Below are positions 25,753-32,140 of a stretch of 64,000 nt of DNA, one piece after another; the first letter of the stretch is position 1; the number at the start of each line of letters is the position of its first letter. The notes under the pieces were generated by a model that was not told where the DNA came from, did no database searches, and was given only the letters and a program-made list of their open reading frames with translations. The stretch is taken from NCBI GenBank assembly GCA_018228685.1, contig CP073691.1, positions 868,001 through 932,000 on the forward strand. Reading direction: 5' to 3'. This DNA is from Clostridiaceae bacterium Marseille-Q4149. Lineage in GTDB: Bacteria; Bacillota; Clostridia; Oscillospirales; Oscillospiraceae. Position numbers and translations under genes: made by a program.

Positions 25753-26863
25753 GCATTTCCTCCGTGATGTGGTATTTTTCATTTACATATCGGATTTTCC
25801 TCCCGATAGCAGAAATGACAGGCACAGATACACTGTTGCCTGCCATTTTATAGAGGTGACCGTCTGCGTGGATGCAGGCGGCAGCCTTATTGAATTGTTC
25901 GTCGGTGAAGCCCTGCAACCGCCAGCATTCTCTCGGGGTCAGCTTTCGGATTCTGCCCCGGTGGTAGACACCGTGCCTGTCCTGAGCGGTCAGGGTGAAC
26001 ATGGGTTCCTCCGGTTCCTTCATTCTTCTTCCGTTCTGACGGGTCTTTTCCCGGTCGGGACGGAGAATTGCTCTGGGGCCTTCTTCTACCAGTACACCGG
26101 AATGCTCCCCACGGTGCTTGCTGACACCGGAATCCTGCCGTGCCGTCACGCATCGGGCGGCATCCGTAATCTTGGGATCAGAATTCAGGTCTATGAAGTA
26201 CAGTCCTGTTTTTCCACCCCATCCTCCGGCTCCGGCGGTTTGGGTGCAGGCAACTCCGCTGACATCGTAAACCCGCTGTCCCTGGGGACCTGGGATAAGC
26301 TGCTTAAGATCCGAGCCATCGCCGCAGGCGAGAGGAAATATTTCTCCGACACACCTTCCTCCAAGATATCCGACAATATACAGCCGCTTTCGGCTTTGGG
26401 GGACTCCGAAAAATTTGCTGTTATGCACACACCATTCCAGAGTATACCCCAAGTCCGCAAACGTGGAGAGGATGGTTTCAAATGTCCTGCCGCCGTCATG
26501 CGACAGCAGCCCTGGGACATTTTCCAGAAGAAGAAATGCAGGCCGTTTTTCTCCAACGATTCGGGCAACTTCAAAGATAAGAGTGCCTCGCATATCAGAG
26601 AATCCTCGCCGCTTTCCCGAAACGGAGAAACTCTGACAAGGAAATCCCGCACAGATAAGGTCAAAGTCGGGCATTCTTTTGGGGTCAATTTTTCTTGCGT
26701 CATCACAAAAATACTCTCCTTCCGTATCATAGATTGCACAGTAAGCTGTGTTCGCTTTCTTGTCGATCTCGCAATGTCCGATGCATTCAAAACCGCCCAC
26801 AGCTTCCAGCCCAGAACGGAAGCCCCCGATTCCCGCGAACATATCAAAAAATCGGATTGCCAT
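25709..26863 (-). CDS. C5 cytosine DNA methyltransferase
   Basis: This 384-aa enzyme of the Dcm/M.HhaI class has motif I FDMFAGIGGFRSGL at the N-terminus, motif IV GFPCQSFS with the catalytic Cys, motif VI LLENV, motif VIII QSRKRLY, and motifs IX-X RKLTPRECWRLQGF and YKMAGNSV. The length is normal and all key residues are present, so it should be active. Without a cognate nuclease it is probably an ICE anti-restriction methylase. The start at 26863 (MAIRFFDMF) is taken just before motif I; the ribosome binding site is weak. Confidence 0.95.
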   Translation of the reverse strand: MAIRFFDMFAGIGGFRSGLEAVGGFECIGHCEIDKKANTAYCAIYDTEGEYFCDDARKIDPKRMPDFDLICAGFPCQSFSVSGKRRGFSDMRGTLIFEVARIVGEKRPAFLLLENVPGLLSHDGGRTFETILSTFADLGYTLEWCVHNSKFFGVPQSRKRLYIVGYLGGRCVGEIFPLACGDGSDLKQLIPGPQGQRVYDVSGVACTQTAGAGGWGGKTGLYFIDLNSDPKITDAARCVTARQDSGVSKHRGEHSGVLVEEGPRAILRPDREKTRQNGRRMKEPEEPMFTLTAQDRHGVYHRGRIRKLTPRECWRLQGFTDEQFNKAAACIHADGHLYKMAGNSVSVPVISAIGRKIRYVNEKYHITEEMHERDDQGSEDSSLQ

Positions 26864-26898
26864 AAGGCATCCGACCACGCATCTATTCGCTATGCACC

Positions 26899-27405
26899 TC
26901 ACATTCCCATGACCATGCCGGTGGATTCTTCCTCGTCCTCGGATTCATCCTCCAGTTCATCGTCATCATAGTCACCGTATTCCTCAGAAGCGTTTTCTTC
27001 TTCCGCTTCGCTCTCACAGGCGGTTTCCTCACCCTCGCTCAGCACCGTGTCCTCCTGCTCCTGATCATCTGACACAGCCTCGACAGCGGCCTCACGCTCG
27101 GTCAAATCCTGATCCAGCTCGGCCTCGATGAGCCCCAGCAGGAACTGGCGCTGGGTCATGTTGTTGCGCTGCAGATAGTCTTTGATCCGCTGGAACAGAC
27201 TCTCCGGCACCTGAAAGGCTACCGTTCTCATGTTTTCCATTTTCTTATCCTCCTTCTCCGTAATTTTGGGATGCAGCAGATCATCACAGGCGGCGGTGAT
27301 GAATTCTGCCATGGTCATGCCGCGGGACTCGATATATTCCTTGACCTGGGCATGAAGGGCGGCATCAATCTTGACAGTGATGCCTTTCTTGTTTTCATCT
27401 GCCAT
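26899..27405 (-). CDS. Double ribbon-helix-helix-like protein with acidic tail
   Basis: The protein has two consecutive RHH-like modules: ITVKIDAALHAQVKEYI (about 8-50) and TVAFQVPESLFQRIKDYL (about 60-105). A low-complexity Glu/Asp stretch of about 55 residues follows, ending EESTGMVMGM. The tandem modules could act as an internal dimer on DNA. Similar proteins are frequent in Clostridia conjugative elements. The start at 27405 has GGAAGG upstream. Confidence 0.75.
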   Translation of the reverse strand: MADENKKGITVKIDAALHAQVKEYIESRGMTMAEFITAACDDLLHPKITEKEDKKMENMRTVAFQVPESLFQRIKDYLQRNNMTQRQFLLGLIEAELDQDLTEREAAVEAVSDDQEQEDTVLSEGEETACESEAEEENASEEYGDYDDDELEDESEDEEESTGMVMGM

Positions 27406-27541
27406 TGCCAAGCCTTCCTTCCATATAGTTTCTCATTACTGATTCCACGATTTCTTCCACCGACAGTTCCTGCTCAGCAGCGAACCGCAGAAGGGCATCT
27501 GTGAGCGGTGCCGGAATCCGGACTTCAATTCGGTCATTCAT
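27395..27541 (-). CDS. Short RHH-type protein (48 aa)
   Basis: MNDRIEVRIPAPLTDALLRF followed by a SVEEIVESVMRNYME helix is a minimal ribbon-helix-helix pattern. The start at 27541 has GAGGTG upstream. It overlaps the double-RHH gene by 11 bp. It is probably a small DNA-binding or partner protein of the element. Confidence 0.65.
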   Translation of the reverse strand: MNDRIEVRIPAPLTDALLRFAAEQELSVEEIVESVMRNYMEGRLGNGR

Positions 27542-27551
27542 GGCGGACACC

Positions 27552-28193
27552 TCACATACCCATGACAGGGCCGGTTTCTTCCTCGGAGATATCGGCATCC
27601 TGTTCTTCCGCCAGTTCCGCATCGGTGAGCTTGCGGAAGCTGTCCTCTCCCGGAATCAGCCCGAGCCTTCTTCCGTTGTCGAAATCACAGTGAACCGTGC
27701 CCATATCATCGACAATCCGGACGGTTCCTCGTGTTCCGTTTTCTACCGGACGAGGATCATCTCCCATTTGCAGTACCGTGATTCTTGTACCGGCAGGGTA
27801 TTCACACTTGTATCGTTCTGCCTGCCGGTGCAGGCGTTCCCATTCGTTCATAACAAACGACTCCATTCCATACGACATTTCCGGTGACCATGTGAACTGG
27901 AAATCGCTGTGACCGGCATGGCTGCAATGATCACAGAGAAAACTGTCGTCCTCTTTTGCCCGAAGGGTGAAATAGGCGATTTCCTCGGGCGATGCAAGGA
28001 ACGGCTGTCCTTCTCCGTAGAGACAAGCTGCCACATGCACACGGATTTCCTGCTCATGGTCAATACTTGCGATAAAGTTTTCATAGGCAGTCCAGCCACG
28101 AAGATCATTGGATTCCTTTGGAATGCCGGGAACAAGTAGTTCCACCTGATTGTCATCGCCGGTAAGCGTTACTGCCGAAAAGAGCAAGGCCAT
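27552..28193 (-). CDS. DUF4314-containing ICE protein
   Basis: This is a 213-aa protein. The first 125 residues include a Cys/His group (FLCDHCSHAGH). Residues about 130-195 match DUF4314: YPAGTRITVLQMGDDPRPV, GTRGTV, VDDMGTVHCDFDNGR and LIPGEDSF. DUF4314 looks like a small beta-barrel. It ends SEEETGPVMGM, the shared tail. The ribosome binding site GGGGGGA lies within the tail codons of the upstream gene. Confidence 0.8.
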   Translation of the reverse strand: MALLFSAVTLTGDDNQVELLVPGIPKESNDLRGWTAYENFIASIDHEQEIRVHVAACLYGEGQPFLASPEEIAYFTLRAKEDDSFLCDHCSHAGHSDFQFTWSPEMSYGMESFVMNEWERLHRQAERYKCEYPAGTRITVLQMGDDPRPVENGTRGTVRIVDDMGTVHCDFDNGRRLGLIPGEDSFRKLTDAELAEEQDADISEEETGPVMGM

Positions 28194-28196
28194 ATA

Positions 28197-29045
28197 TTAC
28201 ATTCCCCCCATCTTCATGCCTTGGCTTTCTATATACGCATCCAACTCATCCTGAGTCATGATGGCGTAATCATCTCCGCAGTTCCAGAAAGAGACATACA
28301 GGTCGCCATCCTCAGTATCAATGGGCTGCTGCTCAAAGTGTTCACCCCAGCCGTCAGAATTCTGACCGGTAATATAGTCCTTGAGAATTTCTTCCTCGGC
28401 GGGGGTCATTTCTTCTTTCAGGCTGCATTCGATCTTTCCGAAGAGTTCACCCCTGTAAACTTCCACACCCCACACCATAGAAGCCAGCTTGTCTTTGAGA
28501 CCGGCATCTTCATGGAAATACTGCGCCATGTCCTGATCGTCCAGACGGCGATCCTTTTCGATGGCGTCCTCAATCGCCCAGGCATAGTCACGGAGGAAGG
28601 AACTGCCCACGGTAAAGGTATCGTCATAGCCATCCTCAATGTTTCCTACGAGAGGGCAGTAGAAGGTTCGCTTGATGGGGCCAGCATCATAGGTCATCTG
28701 CCGGATGTCCGTCACGATCTCCGGGATCGAGTCGTACTGATCCTTGACGATCTTTTCGCCAAGCTTCAGCTTGATGTCATCACTGGCGTTCAGCACAACA
28801 GAAGCCAGTGCGTTGGCATCTGCCAGGGTGTTTTGTTCCGAAAGTATCCGGATCAGATGATTGCCCATTTCAATGCGTCCGTACAGCTTCACCCGGAGGG
28901 CATCATCCTCGTTGTCTGTCAGAGGAATCCTGCCGGGTGCGGTCGGACAGCCGATGGACATCAGCTTCTCATGGATGTCGTAAATGTTGCGAGGCAAATC
29001 CATAATGAGCGTTGAGTCTTGGTAATGGATAATTGCTTCAATCAT
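28197..29045 (-). CDS. Unknown ICE protein with Met-rich tail (282 aa)
   Basis: The start at 29045 (MIEAIIHYQDSTLIMDLP) follows GGAGG and overlaps the upstream AbrB-like gene by 8 bp. It is soluble and mixed alpha/beta, with a Trp-rich C-terminal half. Related proteins occur in Clostridia mobile elements, possibly distantly ArdA-like, but no diagnostic motif is visible. It ends SQGMKMGGM. The tail codons supply the next gene's ribosome binding site. Confidence 0.65.
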   Translation of the reverse strand: MIEAIIHYQDSTLIMDLPRNIYDIHEKLMSIGCPTAPGRIPLTDNEDDALRVKLYGRIEMGNHLIRILSEQNTLADANALASVVLNASDDIKLKLGEKIVKDQYDSIPEIVTDIRQMTYDAGPIKRTFYCPLVGNIEDGYDDTFTVGSSFLRDYAWAIEDAIEKDRRLDDQDMAQYFHEDAGLKDKLASMVWGVEVYRGELFGKIECSLKEEMTPAEEEILKDYITGQNSDGWGEHFEQQPIDTEDGDLYVSFWNCGDDYAIMTQDELDAYIESQGMKMGGM

Positions 29046-29220
29046 CGAACGCATCCTCCAGGCCGGCGAGTATTGCACTTTCCACTTCTTCCTCATCCAG
29101 AGTCCTCACTCTGAGGCAGTTACCGTCAAAATAAGTCTCGAACAAGGTATCTTCGGTGATTCCAAGTGCGGCTGCCAGCATAGGCGGCAATGATATCGTA
29201 ATCTCAGTTTTGATTTCCAC
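29038..29220 (-). CDS. Small AbrB/MazE-like protein (60 aa)
   Basis: This GTG start at 29220 has AAGGAGG upstream. The pattern TEITISLPPMLAAALGI, then FDGNCLRVRTL, resembles the swapped-hairpin AbrB/MazE fold, with LP and LGI at the usual places. It is likely an ICE regulator. No toxin gene adjoins it, so a toxin-antitoxin role is unsupported. Confidence 0.6.
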   Translation of the reverse strand: MEIKTEITISLPPMLAAALGITEDTLFETYFDGNCLRVRTLDEEEVESAILAGLEDAFDD

Positions 29221-29236
29221 TTATTTTTCCTCCTTC

Positions 29237-30163
29237 TCAATAATCGTATTGGTAATCGAACAGGGTCATTTGCCGGGATTGCTCAAGCAGGAAATGATTA
29301 TTGATCTCTGCCTGTTTCACGAGATCATAGTTTCCGATCAGGAGTTCCTCAAACATATCACCCGGCTTTGTGGCTTGGCGCATATTGTGAAGACGCTCCT
29401 GCACGAAAGAATCGAATCCATAGTGATCCGCCAATTCCCGGATATATGGATCGTTGTTGTAGGTGATGAGGAACTTGCAGGAGCCATGGAATTGCTCATG
29501 CACTTCATTCATAAACCCAAACAATTTAGCGTGTTCATCGCTGCCGAAGCTCGACTTCTGATAGTAATCCTCTGTACCCTTGTACGGAGGGTCCAGCAGA
29601 ATGAACGCATCTTCACCGGCACCGTAGGAAATACAATCCTTGTAGTCCCTGTGCATTATGGTAGCGTTACGAAGCCGAGCGCACGCTGCAATCAGCCTGC
29701 CGAATCTCTTGGTCATATCCTTTTTGGTGATGGCGAAGTTCTTCCCGGTGGAAGAGAAACTGAACACCTGATTCTCATAGAAAGCAACAGCCAGATCAAA
29801 GTCATTCCACTGCGTGTTCTCTATGATCACCGATGTCTCGGTCAGATCATCCAGAATATTCGGGACTTCCGCAAGCAGTGCTTTATTGGCTCTGAAGATC
29901 TGCTCCGAATTGAATGACAGGAACAGCCGACCGATCAGTCTTTCCAGATTTTCATTTCTCTGGAGGACTCGGAAGAGCCGAACCAGATCGCCGTTGTAGT
30001 CATTGATGATTTCTTTTTCAACCGGCTTTTTCCGCAGGAACACCTCTGCGCTGCCCATGCAGGCTTCCACATAGGTTCTGTGGGGAGGCATGAACGCATC
30101 GATGGTCGTATAGATACAGCCCTTGTTTCCAGTCCAGGGGAGCGGACTCACGGAACCGGACAT
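29237..30163 (-). CDS. D12-class adenine DNA methyltransferase
   Basis: This 308-aa protein has motif I in the form PLPWTGNKG near the N-terminus, YVEACMGSAEVF, IINDYNGDLV, and the catalytic motif IV LLDPPYKGTEDYY. A C-terminal FEELLIGNYDL block is typical of ICE-borne D12 enzymes. It methylates adenine N6 and probably protects the element from host restriction. The start at 30163 has a strong AAGGAGG; the longer ORF would cross the hairpin at 30207. It is the first full gene of the element's operon. Confidence 0.9.
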   Translation of the reverse strand: MSGSVSPLPWTGNKGCIYTTIDAFMPPHRTYVEACMGSAEVFLRKKPVEKEIINDYNGDLVRLFRVLQRNENLERLIGRLFLSFNSEQIFRANKALLAEVPNILDDLTETSVIIENTQWNDFDLAVAFYENQVFSFSSTGKNFAITKKDMTKRFGRLIAACARLRNATIMHRDYKDCISYGAGEDAFILLDPPYKGTEDYYQKSSFGSDEHAKLFGFMNEVHEQFHGSCKFLITYNNDPYIRELADHYGFDSFVQERLHNMRQATKPGDMFEELLIGNYDLVKQAEINNHFLLEQSRQMTLFDYQYDY

Positions 30164-30206
30164 AACGAACCTCCTTCCAGGGAGGCTGTTCGCATAAAAC
30201 AAAAAC

Positions 30207-30240
30207 AGGCCGTTCTTGTGTTTACACACGCGAACGGCCT
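30207..30240 (-). terminator. Attenuator-like hairpin before the methylase
   Basis: AGGCCGTTC and GAACGGCCT form 9-bp arms with an inner GTGT/ACAC extension. On the minus strand they are followed by TGTTTTTGTTTT. It lies between a 14-codon leader ORF and the first gene, the arrangement expected for transcriptional attenuation. Confidence 0.65.
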
Positions 30241-30244
30241 CCAA

Positions 30245-30289
30245 TCACATTTCTTCTTTTGCTTTACGGATCTCAGAACTCGCAGTCAT
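30245..30289 (-). CDS. Leader peptide ORF, 14 codons
   Basis: MTASSEIRKAKEEM is preceded by AAGGAG and GGTGAG and ends 5 bp before the attenuator hairpin. Its frame is the same as the methylase frame downstream. Leader peptides of this kind control some conjugative elements; here the role is inferred from layout only. Confidence 0.4.
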   Translation of the reverse strand: MTASSEIRKAKEEM

Positions 30290-30354
30290 ATATCTCACCA
30301 ACTCCTTCTTTATCTTATCTATTTACTCATCCCCGGTTTGAAGGGAGGGAGTAC

Positions 30355-30398
30355 AAAACAAAAAAGGAGGTTGCGCATACTTTTTATGCGCAACCTCC
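30355..30398 (-). terminator. Strong intrinsic terminator upstream of the leader
   Basis: Perfect 14-bp arms GGAGGTTGCGCATA/TATGCGCAACCTCC with a 5-nt loop are followed on the minus strand by TTTTTTGTTTTG. It would stop transcription arriving from the tRNA side. Confidence 0.8.
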
Positions 30399-30429
30399 AA
30401 GACACAAACATTTAACAAATTCGGAAACG

Positions 30430-30474
30430 AAAAAAGGGGCAGATCTTGCGAAATGTTCCGCAAAATCTGCCCCC
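30430..30474 (-). terminator. Second intrinsic terminator
   Basis: GGGGCAGAT/ATCTGCCCC arms with an inner TTGCG/CGCAA stem are followed on the minus strand by TTTTTT. With the hairpins at 30207, 30355 and 30562 this makes four successive minus-strand terminators between the tRNAs and the element. Confidence 0.7.
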
Positions 30475-30483
30475 GAAAGCCTG

Positions 30484-30505
30484 GGTCGGTAGTTCAAGTC
30501 CTCCC
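30484..30505 (+). repeat. tRNA-fMet T-arm-like fragment, inverted
   Basis: These 22 bases match the 3' part of the adjacent tRNA-fMet in 20 of 22 positions, but on the opposite strand. The flanks do not fold as a tRNA, so it is a fragment. It may reflect past integration at this tRNA or a dispersed repeat. Confidence 0.45.
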
Positions 30506-30561
30506 CAAAGGCCGTTTTTAGGAGATGATATCTTTTGAATTCCACCTTGAAAAATGGCACG

Positions 30562-30597
30562 AAAAAACCCAAGAACCGTTGCGGCTCTTGGGTTTTT
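30562..30597 (-). terminator. Terminator of the tRNA transcript
   Basis: ACCCAAGAACCG pairs with CGGCTCTTGGGT (one bulge or mismatch), with T-runs on both sides. It lies 31 bp past the CCA end of tRNA-fMet. Confidence 0.8.
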
Positions 30598-30627
30598 GGC
30601 ACCGATATCTTTTTCGGTGCTACTTGT

Positions 30628-30703
<76 letters not shown>

Positions 30704-30722
30704 ATATTGAATTGGGTCCGGT

Positions 30723-30808
30723 TGGTGCCGGTGACCGGACTCGAACCGGTACGGTATTGCTACCGGGAGATTTTAAGTCTCCTGTGTCTACCATTCCACC
30801 ACACCGGC
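30723..30808 (-). tRNA. tRNA-Leu (TAA)
   Basis: This is an 86-nt tRNA with a long variable arm and encoded CCA. The anticodon loop ACTTAAAATCT gives TAA. Acceptor GCCGGTG pairs with CACCGGC. It lies 19 bp upstream of tRNA-fMet and 17 bp downstream of the -10 box. Confidence 0.95.
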
Positions 30809-30825
30809 GGATATCGGCAAGAAGT

Positions 30826-30854
30826 ATAATACCACACCCCTCCCTCCCTGTCAA
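30826..30854 (-). promoter_or_regulatory. Consensus promoter of the tRNA-Leu/tRNA-fMet pair
   Basis: On the minus strand, TTGACA (30854-30849) and TATTAT (30831-30826) are separated by exactly 17 bp. This is a near-perfect sigma-A promoter directly before tRNA-Leu. Confidence 0.9.
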
Positions 30855-30950
30855 CCCCTTTTTTGAAATTTTTAGTCATGGCCGGGACAGGCACGTTTTC
30901 CGGAAGGGACACATATATTGGGCTATGCAGCAACGGATGGAGGTTTTTCT

Positions 30951-31202
30951 ATGGATCAGAAGGAAATGATGGAGCGGCTGAAGCGGGACCCGGCGGCCCT
31001 GCAGGCGGTGATGGGGTCCCGGGACGGCCAGATGCTGCTGGGACTGCTGTCCGGCAGCGACGGGGGCCGCACCCTGCAGCAGGCCGTCCGCCAGGCGGCG
31101 GCGGGGGACGCCTCCGCCATCAGCGGGATGCTTCAGGGCATCATGAGCACGCCCCAGGGGGCGGCCCTGGTGCAGCGGATCGGCGAAAGCCTGCAAAAAT
31201 AG
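30951..31202 (+). CDS. Small conserved Clostridia protein (83 aa)
   Basis: The start at 30951 (MDQKEMMERLKRD) follows TGGAGG. It is hydrophilic and helical, with no known domain. It forms a three-gene set with the genes at 31218 and 31583. I recognise this trio as typical of spore-forming Clostridia, with a suspected sporulation link, but no function is established. Confidence 0.7.
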   Translation: MDQKEMMERLKRDPAALQAVMGSRDGQMLLGLLSGSDGGRTLQQAVRQAAAGDASAISGMLQGIMSTPQGAALVQRIGESLQK

Positions 31203-31217
31203 GGAGGAGGGGCGGCA

Positions 31218-31580
31218 GTGTCGGAGCTGGAGGAAAAACTGAACGCGCTGCTGTCCGATCCCAACAGCATGGCCCAGGTCATGCAGATGGCCCAGCAGCT
31301 GTCCGGAGCCATGGGGGAGCAGAAGGCGGCCCCGCCGCCCCCTGCCCCGCCGCCGGGGCCTGACCTGGGAGCGGCCCTGGGCGGACTGGACCCGAAGCTC
31401 CTGGGGAAGCTGCTGCCTCTGGCCGGTGAGCTGGGGACGGAGAACAGCGCCGCTTTGCAGCTGCTCCAGGCCCTGCGCCCGTTCCTGAAGGAAGAAAAGC
31501 AAGGGAAGATCGAGCGGGCGGCCCGGCTGGCGCGGCTGATCCATGTGGGGAAAAAGCTGCTGGCGGATTGGGAGGGGTAG
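31218..31580 (+). CDS. Small protein with Pro-rich hinge (120 aa)
   Basis: This GTG start has GGGAGGAGG upstream. The N-terminal helix (SELEEKLNALLSDPNSM) and the C-terminal helices (about 55-118) flank a Pro/Ala stretch. It is second in a three-gene operon. Function unknown. Confidence 0.7.
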   Translation: MSELEEKLNALLSDPNSMAQVMQMAQQLSGAMGEQKAAPPPPAPPPGPDLGAALGGLDPKLLGKLLPLAGELGTENSAALQLLQALRPFLKEEKQGKIERAARLARLIHVGKKLLADWEG

Positions 31581-31582
31581 CC

Positions 31583-31893
31583 ATGTATAACCGCTATATC
31601 CGCAACGACAACGGGGTATATGACCGGGTGCCCCAGCAGGAGACGGCCCCGCCGTCTCCGCCCCGTCCCCAGCCGCCCCGCCCAGGCCGGGGCCTCCTCC
31701 GCCCGGGCCGGAACCGGCACCGCCTTCGGCACCTGCCCCGGAGCGGCAGTTTCTGAACCGGCTGCTGGCGAAGCTGCACCTGGGAGACATGGACGCCGGG
31801 GATCTGCTGCTGCTTCTAATCCTGTTTTTCCTGTTCTATCAGAAGGCGGACGAGGAGGTCCTCATCGCCATCGGCCTGCTGCTGATTCTGTAA
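31583..31893 (+). pseudogene. Pro-rich small membrane protein interrupted by a frameshift
   Basis: The frame opened by MYNRYIRNDNGVYDRVP reads through a Pro-rich tract and stops at 31756. A second frame takes over within the same tract and encodes ERQFLNRLLAKLHLGDMD, then a hydrophobic segment DLLLLLILFFLFY, ending at 31893. The two halves together match the layout I expect for the third member of this trio (Tyr-rich start, Pro linker, Leu-rich C-terminal helix). A one-base indel in the G/C runs around 31680-31700 explains it, either as a mutation or as a sequencing error. Confidence 0.6.
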
Positions 31894-31899
31894 GAGACT

Positions 31900-32095
31900 G
31901 TCCCAAAAGGGCAAAGTCCTTTTGGGACAAAAGGCTTGCAGGCTGCTGCACGCATAATTGGTTCGCTGATGGCGAACCAATTCCACACTTGCAGCCTGAG
32001 AAGTATTTTCGGTCAGGTACACGCCCTGGCCGAAAATGATCCCATTTGCTTTGCCGCCTGCGGGCGGCAAACTCTGCGAGGCTTTTTTAGCACTC
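31900..32095. repeat. Cluster of strong palindromes in an intergenic region
   Basis: There are four consecutive hairpins: GTCCCAAAAGG/CCTTTTGGGAC (31900-31928); AATTGGTTCGC/GCGAACCAATT nested in CAGGCTGC/GCAGCCTG (about 31939-31999); TTTTCGG/CCGAAAA (about 32007-32038); and TTTGCCGCC/GGCGGCAAA (32050-32071). No ORF is supported. It may be a non-coding RNA, a MITE-like element or stacked transcript ends. Confidence 0.6.
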
Positions 32096-32130
32096 AAAAA
32101 CTGCGCTGCCGTGAGGCAGCGCAGTTTTTT
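32096..32130 (-). terminator. Terminator of the aminopeptidase gene
   Basis: AAAAACTGCGCTGCC/GGCAGCGCAGTTTTT with a 4-nt loop lies 11 bp past the minus-strand stop at 32141. It is bidirectional in sequence. Confidence 0.85.
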
Positions 32131-32140
32131 ATGGGGCGTT

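Noticed and set aside
29038..29220. Toxin-antitoxin pair with the MazE-like protein
   Set aside because: The neighbours are an ICE protein and a methylase; no MazF/PemK-type toxin is present.
30163..30289. Stop-codon readthrough or selenocysteine at the leader TGA, giving a longer methylase
   Set aside because: The frame is continuous, but the methylase has its own strong ribosome binding site at 30163, and the intervening hairpin looks like an attenuator rather than a SECIS element.
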